Shown in pieces: positions 23,636 to 34,473 of a stretch of DNA of 64,000 bases. A program made the translations under genes and the position numbers. The notes beneath the pieces are model-generated. The model saw only the letters and a list, made by a program, of their open reading frames with translations, was not told where the DNA came from and made no database searches. Position 1 is the first letter of the stretch. Every line of letters starts with the position of its first letter. Origin of the DNA: Plasmodium coatneyi (taxonomy: Eukaryota > Apicomplexa > Aconoidasida > Haemosporida > Plasmodiidae); assembly GCF_001680005.1 (NCBI RefSeq), contig NC_033563.1, positions 248,001 through 312,000 of the forward strand, in the 5' to 3' direction.

Positions 23636-24471
23636 TTATTTGTAGTGGGTTCATTAGAAGAAAAGGAAATGAAAGAAGAGAAACAAGGAAACGATGTGAA
23701 AATAAGAAAGGGGGGAAGAGATGTGAAAAGCAAAAAAAGGAATGAATGTATGTGAAAAGAAAAAGAGGATGGAAGAAAGAAAGGATAGCAAGAGAAAGAG
23801 AGAAATTATTATCTAGGGTGTAATGCGAATTAAGGAAGGATGATTACTTACGTAGGCGGAATATGCACATCTAATGCAAATGAAATATTTATGATTTATT
23901 TAACGAAAATAAAGGAATGATATTGGGGGAAATTTTAAATAATACTTAATGAAATTTTTTTTCACGTAAGGTTAGGCATTGTGCGAATTAAGAGGAAAAA
24001 TAAGAACTGCAGAATGTAGGGAAGGTGGATAATGTAGTAATACAATGCCACCAATAATTAAATGCATAGTTTCAAATAGTATGTATTGTAGTGTAATGTA
24101 CTGAGTGTGTGTGGAATAAAGTGCATGCATAAACAAATTTTTATTAATTTGATTTTTTTTTTCTTTACTTCTTTTTTCCTCTTTTACTTTGGTAATTTCA
24201 TAATATTTTGTACATACTTTTTTAACTTAGCTATATATATATGCTAAGTCAATATATGCGTATAGTGTATTATCATAGTTTGGGAAGTTAAAGGTTACGT
24301 ATTTTTTAAAAAGAGGGAAAAAAGAATAAAAATTTTAATACTTATCTATTAATTATAATTCCTGTGGAGGAAACAGGCAATATCCTAAGAAGAATGTTCC
24401 GTATAAATGTATAAGGGGAAAGCATTCTGAGATTAGTTTATTACATACAGAAGAATATGTACACATAAACA
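23636..24471. promoter_or_regulatory. 5' flank of KIR4
   Basis: Begins purine-rich (23650-23810), then AT-rich, with a poly-T (24149-24160). It ends with the leader block shared with KIR2. No gene is supported. Confidence 0.5.
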
Positions 24472-24489
24472 ATGGCGTGCAAACTAGAG
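24448..24489 (+). promoter_or_regulatory. Conserved KIR leader and first-exon block (KIR4 copy)
   Basis: Nearly identical to the KIR2 copy through the leader, the first exon (MACKL, last codon GAG instead of CAG) and the start of intron 1 (GTTAGTTATTCCCTTAC). Confidence 0.6.
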
Positions 24490-27485
24490 GTTAGTTATTC
24501 CCTTACATAGTGTATGGATAAATATTATGCATACAATATTGTATATTTACACACACACACATCGAAATAATAATAATAGGAAAATAATAACAATAATAAT
24601 GTGTAAGGAATGCATTATAACATACATTTATACGTACTCCACTTCCTTGGTCAATTTTACATTCTATATTTTTATAGGGCACAGACACAAGTAAATTACC
24701 TTCACAGTCAATATATGCTGAGTTGGACGCAGGTGGGAAACGTTGTACATCTTGGGGAAGCGGATGGAATCAAAGTAAATTGGAGAGCACAATAAAATTG
24801 TCATTGACAGGGTACGGTGGAAGTACTTGGGATGTGGCCAGTAAAATTGCACAAAACTACTGTAACTTATGTAACGGTGGAGGAAGGGCGGGGTGGTTGG
24901 ATTCTGTGGGTGATGAGGATCTTTATGGCTTCTTTTATTATTGGTTGGGTACTAAAGTAAAGGAGAAATTTCCAACGAAAAGCCATTTTTCTCCGGTTAT
25001 GACGAAAATTTATGAGGCACTGCAGAAATTCCATCCTAAATGTGATTGCAATAATATATACCCTAGTATTTTGAAGGATCGTTTCGGAGAGGCTAAAATA
25101 CTATTTGATTGGTATTATAACTATAGGAAGGTCCAGAGTGACCCGGACTGTCATAAATATTGCAATTATAACAGGTGCGAGCAGTCCTACAACAAAGCTG
25201 AATCAACATATGACGATGTTAGTAAATATTGCGGAAGCGCTAGCGGAGATACATATTGTCCCAAATTTACTGCAACCCCTCAAAAGGAGGAATATAAGAA
25301 ACCGCAGAAATTAAACTGTTCCACACCTCCCCGTCAACCAACATGGACAGCACCACCATCACAGGTAGTACAAATTATTTTTCTTATTTAGAAAATAAAT
25401 AAATATTATGAATATTATATGTACAATATTATAAATATTATGAATAATATACGTATAATATTCTATGCGCAATGTAATAAGGAAATGTGTAAGGAACGTA
25501 CATGTGGAAAGCACTTACTTCCTATATATTTTTCCCCCTGTTCAATTCTATATTTTGTTAGGAGAAGCAGGCAGGTAAAATTACATTACCCTCAGAACAA
25601 GTGTACGCTGCATTTGAGAATTCCAGTGCGTGTCTAAAGAAGATCAGTAGTCAAGGGTGTAGGGAACAATTAATAGGGAAAGTTAAGAGTGCATTAATTA
25701 CACTCAATATTAATGATGATAAATTATCCAGCGCAATAGTACAGGCTTATTGTTACGCATGTACCGAGAAGCAGGACGGGGGGATTCCGGAGTACTATAA
25801 ACCTTGTCATTTCTTATATTATTGGTTAGGTGATAAAATAAATAAGGAACAATCTAAGGCAAATGCCTCTATCTCAATGGTTATGAGTACAATTTATTCT
25901 ACACTCAAAGATTCCATATCCGGATGTTCGTGCACCAATTTGTATCATGGTATTTTGAAGGAACATTTCGTACCGGCAAAGAAACTCTTCGATTATTATT
26001 ATGACTCTAATAAAATACAGAGTAATCAGGAGGAGCTTACTAAATATTGCAGTAGTGACGAATATAAAAATTCCTACGAAGAAGCTAAAGAAGCATATAC
26101 AACATTAAATTCATATTGCGGAAGCGCTGGCGGATATGATTATTGTAACAAATTTAAGGGACCCCCTAAGAAGGATAAATATAACCCACCACAACCACCA
26201 CCATGCACTGCATCCGTTGCACGTGCAGAAACTAGAACACCTGAAGCAGGTAAGCATAATAAAACTAATTTAGGTGAACGGAACTTCCTTAGGGGAGTAA
26301 CTTATTACAATTGGGGGAGAGAGGGTAAAAAAATATCCCCTATATATATATATATATATATAAGGAAGCATAGAAGGAAAGTGTTGTTCCACGCACAAAC
26401 AGAACACCTCACACAGAACAATCGTCCACACACAAAATACCCCACACAAACACTTCACGCAACATTTTCATATCATGTTGTTTGTTTTTTCCCTCCCCTT
26501 CCCCCCTCTTCTTCTCTATTATATTTAACCGATACTGTTTTTCCCTTTCTATTATACTTAAACGACACCCATATTATTTTTTTCCTCCTCTTCTTCTCTT
26601 TTTTTTGTATTTATTATTTACTCTTCAGGTGATCTTCATGGTACGCCTAGAGGAGATGGTATTCCGGGGAAAGCTGGTTCTGGTTCACAAGTCTCCACAG
26701 AAACAAAGAAACTTGAAGAGAATGAAGTTATTCCGCGCAATGGCGATTCTGCCGGTCTAGGTGGTGTATCAAGTGTTGGTACTCCAGGTGCAGCAAAGGC
26801 TGCAGGACTTTCTTCTCCTGCTCCTCGTAAGGTATTACAGACCATTAGTAGCAGTTCAAGTGGTGCAGAAGGTACAGCTACTTCAGTGAACGGCACCTTT
26901 CCTACCACTGCAACCATCTCTTCTGGAGCTGCCGTAGCAGTGGCTGTTCCATTAATTGCTTCCTTATTATATAAAGTAAGTACATACAATTATAGTTGTA
27001 ATTATAATTACAATTACAAGCACAATTATAATTACAGTTATAAGTACATAGTTATAATTGTAATTACAATTGCAATTAAAAATATGAATAATAACAATAT
27101 TATTAATATTTACTCTCTTTTATATATATGCAGTAAGTATAAGCATTATATACATGTGTTGCATTATATATACATATGAGGTATACATATGCTCCTAATT
27201 TTGTCTCTTTTTTTTCCTTCTTAGTATACTTCCTTATTCAATGGAATACGTAATTCTTCTTTTTTTGGAGGTGATGGAGGAGGAAAAAGTAATATAAACA
27301 ATAGAGGAGGTGGAAGAAAAAAAAGAGAAGGAAGAAGTAAAAGGTCCCTTAGGAGAGAATTTAATGAGTTTGATGATGACGACGACGACAACACTTCTAC
27401 AGAAGGTGCAACTACAATTGGTTCTACCACAGCAGGGAATTCCATAACAGAACCATTAGAATATTCTGTCCCCTATGTCAGATAA
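24472..27485 (+). CDS. kir: KIR4: two-domain KIR variant antigen with syndecan-4-like stalk
   Basis: Exons 24472-24489 (MACKLE), 24678-25364, 25562-26249, 26629-26975 and 27225-27485 give 666 residues. Introns 1, 2 and 4 are phase 0 and intron 3 is phase 1, the same plan as KIR2. Domain 1 (YGFFYYWLGTK) is in exon 2 and domain 2 (FLYYWLGDK) in exon 3. Exon 4 encodes the stalk and a hydrophobic helix (AAVAVAVPLIASLLYK). Exon 5 is the cytoplasmic tail (YTSLFNGIRNSSFFGG, basic, then acidic and Ser/Thr-rich). Stalk residues 476-500 (26661-26735) contain AGSGSQVSTETKKLEENEVI, which closely matches my recollection of the human syndecan-4 ectodomain. KIR2 exon 4 has fibrinogen-like repeats at the same position, so this exon looks like a cassette that takes in different host-like pieces. 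Intron 3 has a TA microsatellite near 26340. Confidence 0.9.
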
Positions 27486-27579
27486 TTTCTTCTCCTTTTT
27501 AAAAAAAAAAAAAAAAAGGTTAAAAAAGAAAAGGAGAATATTTAAAATAAAAGGAATATTAAAAGAGAAAAAAAGGAGT

Positions 27580-27611
<32 letters not shown>

Positions 27612-28576
27612 GAAAAAAAAAAGGAAAAAATAAAGGTGAATGAATGAATGGGTGTGTATATAAGATTTCCCATTTTGGGGTGTGTGTGTAGGATTTCGCA
27701 TTTTAGGGTGTGTATGTGTAGGATTTCATACTTATAGTTAAGATTTTAGGGTATAAGAACAGCAATGTGGCCTGATGTTTAGCTGTTTCAGGGTGTGAGA
27801 ACAACAATGTGGCTTGATATTTAGGTGATTTATGGGCGTAAGGTCGACTATGTGGCATGGTATTTAACAACTTAGGGGGTGTGTGCTCGATAGGGTGCAT
27901 CTATAGAAAGGAAAAGAAAAAAAAGGAAGAAAAAAAATAAAGTCCACCTCTAAAATTTAGAAGAAAAAGAATGGTAAGCACAATATGGGAAGTGTAAACC
28001 CACAGAAAAAGAGGGGGGGGGGAAAAGTCACACCTTGTATGCGTATACTACATACACTAATAAATTGCAACCCTTCCTTTAATATAGCAGTAGAACACTA
28101 AGGAACAGTGTGTGCAGGAATTATCTACCCCAAAAATGAATTGGCATCTAGTCTCGCATAATAAATAGGAAAGGTGCAAATAATTGTGTGCAACATCCTG
28201 AACCATCAAAAAGAACCCATAATAATAATGAATGAGCACATATATGAGAAATTTAGCTCCCTTGTTTTTTTTTCATTTTCCCCCTCGTACATTACAATTT
28301 CTTTTTATATCCGCATTAATTCCTTTTTAATTTTGCACCAATTATATATGGAACAGTTGGATACACATAAAAATATATGTGGTAGGTTATTCATTATTTT
28401 AAAATTGACGCATGTGTACAATTGGAAGGGAAGGAAAAAAAAAAAATTTAACATACACTCATTCATAATTATCATGGGGAACGGAGCCAAATTTTTACAT
28501 ATGCACTTTGTGGTAATGTGCTGGAGAAATCATGACCCTAAATTTTATTATATACACAGAGGAATGTACCTGAACC
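27486..28576. other. KIR4 3' flank with A-rich runs and GTGTGTAGGATTTCGCATTT repeats
   Basis: After KIR4 come long A-rich runs (27500-27630). Then come about three units containing GTGTGTAGGATTTCGCATTT or close variants (27650-27735), and further decayed units to about 27900. The same order, A-rich run then these repeats, occurs on the minus strand between KIR6 and the SICAvar exon (31740 down to 31320). From 28174 there are AT-rich open frames I do not credit. Confidence 0.6.
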
Positions 28577-30076
28577 ATGGTAGTGAACGAGGACAAAGCA
28601 AAAATGGTTTGTACGCCTTCTATTCAAAAAATAGAAATACAAATATTACTTATATACAATATTATGTTTATGGAACAGTAGAGTTATGAGTAAAAAAGGG
28701 GGTGTAGGGGCACACGCATACATATATTCCACTTTACACATTACATTTATAGGAACAACTACTGAAGACCTTGCAGTCGGGGAAAATATTTGAAAATCCA
28801 GAGGAATATGGACTTAAATGCAACAGTGACACCACGGCAAGTGGTAGTGTGACCTCCGTGATAACAAAGTTAGCTGCATATTCGGTAACTGAGAATTGTG
28901 CAAAACAAATTGCGCAAGCTTTCTGCTATGCATCCGCTGTTCCGGATGGGCACGTGCTGTATGGGTGGCAGTGCGATTTCTTATACTATATGATTAAAGA
29001 AATAATAGCGGGGTATGTGAAGTATACTAATTCGTTGAAGAATATTATAAACGAAGTGTATGATGCATTAAAGGACGTACTTCCCATAGAAGGGTGTGAT
29101 GTCAAGAATCCCCATGCTGAGGAAGATCAGTTCAAAAATAGAAGAAAAATATTCCACTACTTGCGAAATTACGGGGCTCTATATGCTTATGTAACTAGGT
29201 ATAAAACTTCCTGTGCTCTAAGTTATAAGGAATACATCCATGAAATTAAGGGGGCATGTAAAGCAGTAGAAACATACTGCACAACGGGGAAAGGTAAAAC
29301 AGATAAAGATCCATATTGTACGTGGCTTAATGAGAAGGTAGGAAGAGAAGGATATTGTGGTGAGGAATTACAAGATCTCGAATGCAAATCAGTAAATGCA
29401 GCAGCAGCTGAACAGAGTGCAAACCTGAACTCTTCGGGAGTAAGCATCCCAGCAACCATATCTGGCACATTGGTCGCCACAATAGGATTACCAGCGGCTG
29501 CCTACTTCCTATATAAGGTACAGTTACAATTATAATGGATAATTACCACATTATAATTACCATTATAAGGGGGGGGTGTAAGGAAACCTAAAGGGGGTGG
29601 TCATGACCACTAAGTCTTATGAACAAATAAATAAATGAGAAAGGAAGGAGAGGAAAAAGAACCGTAACCTAAAGCATAAACTGTGCACGCTCTCTCTCTC
29701 TATATATATATATATGGTACTCGCGTGAACACCCTTCCCATTTCCTTTCATTCAGTATACGTCCTTATTTTCTAGAATACATAAAACCCAATCTTTTGGA
29801 TATAATAACAATAGAAGAAAAAGAGGAGCACTTAGACACAACTTCGATACGCTTACGGAATACACAACAGAGAAGGGTTCCACACTTGGTTCCACCAGAA
29901 CAGACAGCTTAACTGAATATTCTACTCCATATAGTACTACGGCGTCCACAAGAACAGGAAGAACAGGACGAACATCAAATAGAAGGCAACAGCAAAGCCA
30001 ACCCAGGCAACGAAGGGAACAGCAGCAGCAGAGGAACCAAGGAAGGCAGAGAAATGTAGCTTACCATCGCATGTAG
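28577..30076 (+). CDS. kir: KIR5: single-domain KIR variant antigen
   Basis: Exons 28577-28606 (MVVNEDKAKM, less certain), 28753-29517 and 29756-30076, all phase 0, give 371 residues. Exon 2 carries one KIR domain (CDFLYYMIKEI, where others have FYYWLGD), a short stalk without any host-like segment and a transmembrane helix (ATIGLPAAAYFLYK). Exon 3 is the cytoplasmic tail, beginning YTSLFSRIHKTQSFGYN and ending in Arg/Gln-rich sequence and YHRM. Splice sites of exons 2 and 3 are clear (TTTATAG|GAA, AAG|GTACAG, TTCAG|TAT). Exon 1 was chosen because it gives a phase-0 donor (ATG|GTTTGT), an intron of 146 bases and a start context (GAACCATG) like KIR7. It is the only single-domain KIR in the window. 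Confidence 0.82.
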
Positions 30077-30828
30077 AATGTTCCATGGAGCCTTGCATCC
30101 AATATACCCCTTCACTAATTATAATTAGCACTTAATGCCTCCTCCCCAAGGAAGGAACAATAAAGAATTCCAGCATCTATACAATGTAAGGAACAAAATA
30201 GCCTTTCTTCCCTACTTTGCCTTATTTTCCTTTTTTCCCTCTCCTGTTACTTCTTTCCCTTTTCTTCATATTTCCTTCTTTTTTCTTATTTCCCTTTTCA
30301 TTCTTCCTTTTTTTTTTTATTCTTTTCCATTGTACTATAGTCTTCACGTTCATGTGTAATTAATGTAAGTTGAAAAATTTTTTTTTTTAGTTTACACAGG
30401 GGACGCTAAGATAAGTGTCCACACAATAAAAAACGGGAGGGGAAGCAACAACCACAAAAGAAAGAGGGGGGGGGGGTTACTACTTCTTTGCTCAAAGTTA
30501 ATTCCAGCACATCAGCCTGCATGCGTTTCTCCTCCGTAAAAAAAAAAAAAAGGAAGGCGCTGATCTTTTCAAAAAAAAATATTTAAAGAAAAGAAAAAAT
30601 TTTATGAAGGTAAAAAATTATAAAACAGAAAAAATTTAACATATTTTGGATCTGCAAAAGAAAAAAATTTCCAAGCACATCCGTGAAGGGAAGAAAATTT
30701 TTTTTCTTCCACTTATATTAATTACACATGAACATGTGAACACTTTAATACACAAACAAAAAAAAAAAAAAAAAAAAAAAGCATTTACTACACCCTAAAA
30801 CCCGAAATCTGAACATGGAACCTGTTCC
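30077..30828. other. Spacer between KIR5 and the SICAvar exon
   Basis: Pyrimidine-rich (30195-30340), a G run (30468-30477) and several A runs, including one at about 30760-30780. It holds the 3' ends of the convergent KIR5 and SICAvar fragments. No gene is supported. Confidence 0.55.
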
Positions 30829-31263
30829 TTAGGAACACCATTCCTTGGGAAGAAAGCCTTTCTTCCTAAACCCGGAATCTAAACTTGAAACTTCTTCCCC
30901 AGGAACACCTTCCTTAGGAACATCTTCCTCCTTTATAGACTTGCTTCCCATAAATTCTTGAACCAAAATTTCAAAAAAGTCTTCCTTCGTCGAATGCAGG
31001 TCCCCCTTTTGACATTGGTCTAAGACTTCTAAATGAATGTCAATAATCATGCGGTGACCTACACAACGACGACGACGATCAGCACGTTTTTTCCTCCTTT
31101 TTATAGGCGTAGAACGAGGCTTTCGTTCCTTCACTAAATAATATTCACGTGAACCATCTGCCTGGTGGTCAACATGGTCAACAATCTGCTGTTCTAAGGA
31201 GGGACCAGATATTTTAGGTGCTCTCTTGTAACGTTTTCTTGTCTTACGAAGCATTCCAAAATA
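30829..31263 (-). pseudogene. SICAvar: Orphan SICAvar final exon (cytoplasmic domain), intact frame
   Basis: A single exon of 145 codons starts after a good acceptor (TTTTTTTTTCTGTAG|TAT, 31263) and ends at TAA 30831-30829. It encodes YFGMLRKTRKRYKRAP, a Lys/Arg-rich stretch, HLEVLDQCQKGDL, TKEDFFEILVQEFMG and an acidic tail. That is the conserved cytoplasmic domain of SICAvar, the P. knowlesi schizont-infected-cell agglutination variant antigens. The large Cys-rich extracellular exons and the transmembrane exon are absent: the next sequence upstream on this strand is repeat-rich and then KIR6. It is therefore a fragment of a SICAvar gene, or a terminal exon available to KIR6. Frame and splice site are intact, with no stop. 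Confidence 0.88.
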
Positions 31264-31910
31264 CTACAGAAAAAAAAAATAATTAAAAAGGGAAAAAAAT
31301 TGTTTCTTCAATAGGGGTGTGAAATGTTTTGTTCACGAAGCATCAGTTCGTACTTCACACCCTTAAGTGTGAAATGCTACACACATACACCCTAAAATGC
31401 GAAATTCTACACACATCACTAAAATGCGAAATCCTACACACACACCCTAAAATGCGAAATTAAACACCCTCCCACTGATTCATTCACCCTTCTTTTTCAT
31501 TACTTTTTTTTCACCCCTTTCTTTTTTGCCTCATTTTTCTCTTTTTTTTCTTTCTTCTTTTATTTTGTTTTATTTTTTTTTCTTCTAATATTAATTTTTC
31601 TTTTATATCTTTTTTTTTTCCTTTCATTTTCTTTTTTTCTCCTTTAAACTTTTCTTTTTTTTTTCAGCTTAAACCTTTTCTCCTTTTTCTTACCTTAAAC
31701 CTGCTCTTCTTTTTTCTTTTTTTTTATAAAATATACTTATGTGCACATGTGCCATAATATTCTTCTTCCTTCGGCACATTCCATACACCCCAAAAGTGGT
31801 TTCTGTTGTTCCTTAGGTATATTTTATTATAGATCTTGGGGAGGGGAAGGGGTCAGCATTGTATGTGTAGTCTATAATTTCTGGAGAAGGAGGGAAGGAG
31901 TGAGGGAATA
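31264..31910. other. Intron-like repeat region between KIR6 and the SICAvar exon
   Basis: On the minus strand it runs from A/G-rich simple sequence (31740-31480) into about three CGCATTTTAGGGTGTGTGTG-type units (31470-31385) and then to the SICAvar acceptor. Its layout matches the 3' flank of KIR4. No gene is supported. Confidence 0.6.
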
Positions 31911-34473
31911 TTATGTAGGATGATATTTTATATTAGTTCTTTGTGGCCATTGCTGCTGCTGTGGTTGGCTTTGCTGTTGTGGTTGTTGTTGCCTTCTATT
32001 AGTATTTGCTCCTGTTCTTCTTCCTCTTCTGTGTGGCGGTTCACCATATATAGTAGATCCATCTGTGGAATCATCAATTGTTGAAGCTACAGTTGAGACG
32101 TCCGTTGTGGAGTCGAATGTGGAATTGTTGTCTGTGAATGGTTCCCAGCTCTTTGCACCTGATCTTCCTTTTCTTCTATTACTCCTAGGGGAGTTCCTTC
32201 CTCCTCCAAAGTAGTTACTTATCCAGGGGGTAGAAGATCATACTACGAAGGAAGGAAAAGGAAGGGAAGGAGGAGTAAGAAGGTGGGTGTACGGAAAGGG
32301 AAAAAAAAGGGTGTAAGTGTAGTAAGGAAGAAGGATGAGGAAGGAAGGGTTGTTAGGGATGGTAGGTGGAAGGAAGGGTTGTTAGGGTGGTAGTAGGATG
32401 GAAGGAAGGTTGTTAGGGGTGGTAGGTGGGTGCAGTGGAAGGGAAGGTGGTGTTAGGGTGGAGAGGGTGTAATACATATATAATGGAGCGAATCCTATAT
32501 TTATTCTTTAAAAAAAAAAAAGAAGGTATACATTAATATAATGCTACTATTATATATTTTTAAGTGTGTATATATTGTGGTAATTACTTTGTATGAAAGG
32601 AATGCAAGCGTAGGTAGTGCTCCTATTCCTAATATGGAAGAGACAGCAGCGGCGGCAGCCGTACTTATTCCGCCTCCACATGATAATTTTGCTGACTCCT
32701 TACTGCAGTATTTTCCATAGTTCTGCTCAAATCCACTACAGTGCGGACCATCAGAACTGCTGCTATTACATGCTGCAAGCACATTATCGTAAGTTAAGTA
32801 AATGCCTTCCATATATTTTTTAAGTTCCTCAGTACAACGATATCCATTCTTCTGCAGTAGTTGTATAATAGTTGCGTAGTCGTGCGAGTGACTATACAGT
32901 TTTTTCATTCGTTCGAATTGGTCTTTGCTAATATTTTCATACAAAATTTTGCACTCACTTGTACCATTTTCCTTTGGTAATTTTTCGTAAACTTTCTGCA
33001 TAGCTTCCGCGAATTTTCCAGCGTCGTTCAATTTTTCCCCTACTCTGTCCCCCAGCCAATAATAAAAATATTCACAACGTTTCCCATGGTATGACTTGCT
33101 TTCGGGCATTACTTCTTTCATATAATACCATACGCTTGCAATCTCATCTATACAATCACTTACCCCTGTATATTTTTGTACTTCACTCTTCAGGTTACTC
33201 CTCAACGCAGGAACAGTGTTATGGTTAACGTATACCATCCCGTTAGTGTCATACTCTTCATAAACTTCTCTTGAGGGTAAGATCCCTAATATCGGATCCT
33301 ATAAATGTAATTAACACGAAATATACATATATAACCCCAAAAGTACTTTTATTTTTAATTTTTACCTCCCCTAATTAGTGTACACATTAAAATATTATCA
33401 TGAACACAATATATATGTGTGTGTGTGTGTATACATTCTGAATAAATAAGGAAGGATTAATTTTCCATTATTTTTGTTGTTGTTTCTTTGTCTGTTGTAC
33501 TTACCTGGGTAATGGTAGAATGAGCAGGAACTTGACGACGTGGACTACTTGGACCATCTGCACTGTCACGGTGTTCCTTAGTAACAGAAAGTGCTAGACA
33601 TCCTGTAGAAGTAGTACTAAATCCGAAGCATACATTCTTGTATATTGTAGTACCCGTCTCTGATGAAGGTGTTTCTGTTTGTGGTGTAAAATTCAATTGT
33701 AATTCTTTCCCCTCCTCGTAACCTTCAAGCACTGCTTGAATTCTCTTACAACGTGCATCATCCTTCCCTGTACCATTTCTACATACAGCATTATAAGCTT
33801 CAATAGCTCCTTTGAGGTGGTTGTAGTAGTCCTCAGTGCAGAGGACCCCTGAGGTTAGTAAAACTCCCTCCATACGGCCGCAGTCTACGGAAAAATCATA
33901 CACCTTTTTCCACTTATTGAAATATTCCTTGTGGTTTGAGCGCTGCTCAAATTTGCACTTCTGATTATCCCCAGTGGACTCCATTGCAGTCCTAATTAGT
34001 TCTATAGCTGCATTGAATGATGAATCATCTAAAATTTTTGGTAACATGTCTCCTACCCAAAAGTAGAAAAAATCGCAGAAATTATTATTAGAAGAAAGGG
34101 TGCCTTGCATTGATGATGCGTAACATAGGCCCTTTAGAATTTTATCCACATATTTCTTAGTATCTTGATTTTTCTCCAATCTATTCTTCATTGTTTCGTA
34201 CCATGTGTTACCTTTCTCACACCCGCTGGAGCCCTTATCAAACATTCTATAGTATTGTACATTTGAGGGTAATTGTTCCAACTGTTTCTTCTATAAATGT
34301 GAATAGTGCAAATATATATATTACTCTATATGTATACCTCCTTGAGTTCATTTTAATACGTATCAAAAAAATTATATATAAACACATTCTCTCAATTATT
34401 GATGTTGAACATAAAATTAGCATACCCCCAATGGTCCCTGTGGTTCACCATCTGCCTGTAGTTCGTCCACCAT
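31911..34473 (-). CDS. kir: KIR6: two-domain KIR variant antigen with frameshifted cytoplasmic exon
   Basis: Exons, in transcript order, are 34473-34426, 34290-33505, 33298-32588 and 32242-32219, all phase 0, giving 522 residues. The former final exon continues to 31911. Exon 1 encodes MVDELQADGEPQGPLG. Exon 2 holds domain 1 (CDFFYFWVGDM) plus a Ser/Thr/Pro-rich linker, and exon 3 domain 2 (CEYFYYWLGDR), an Ala-rich stretch and the transmembrane helix (ILGIGALPTLAFLSYK). The last exon starts YDLLPPG and meets TAA at 32221-32219. Compared with KIR2 it lacks one A at that point; the next frame then stays open for about 100 codons of typical KIR tail (YFGGGRNSPRSNRRK, GSTIYGEPP, Gln-rich end). 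The tail was therefore lost by a recent one-base deletion, or this is a sequence error. An intact SICAvar cytoplasmic exon lies downstream on the same strand. Confidence 0.82.

Noticed and set aside
28174..28689. 171-codon plus-strand frame before KIR5
   Set aside because: AT-rich and contains the likely KIR5 first exon and intron 1 in another frame.
33505..33700. KIR6 linker (STTSTGCLALSVTKEHRDSA) as another host mimic
   Set aside because: I could not match it to any host protein from memory; a search is needed before any claim.
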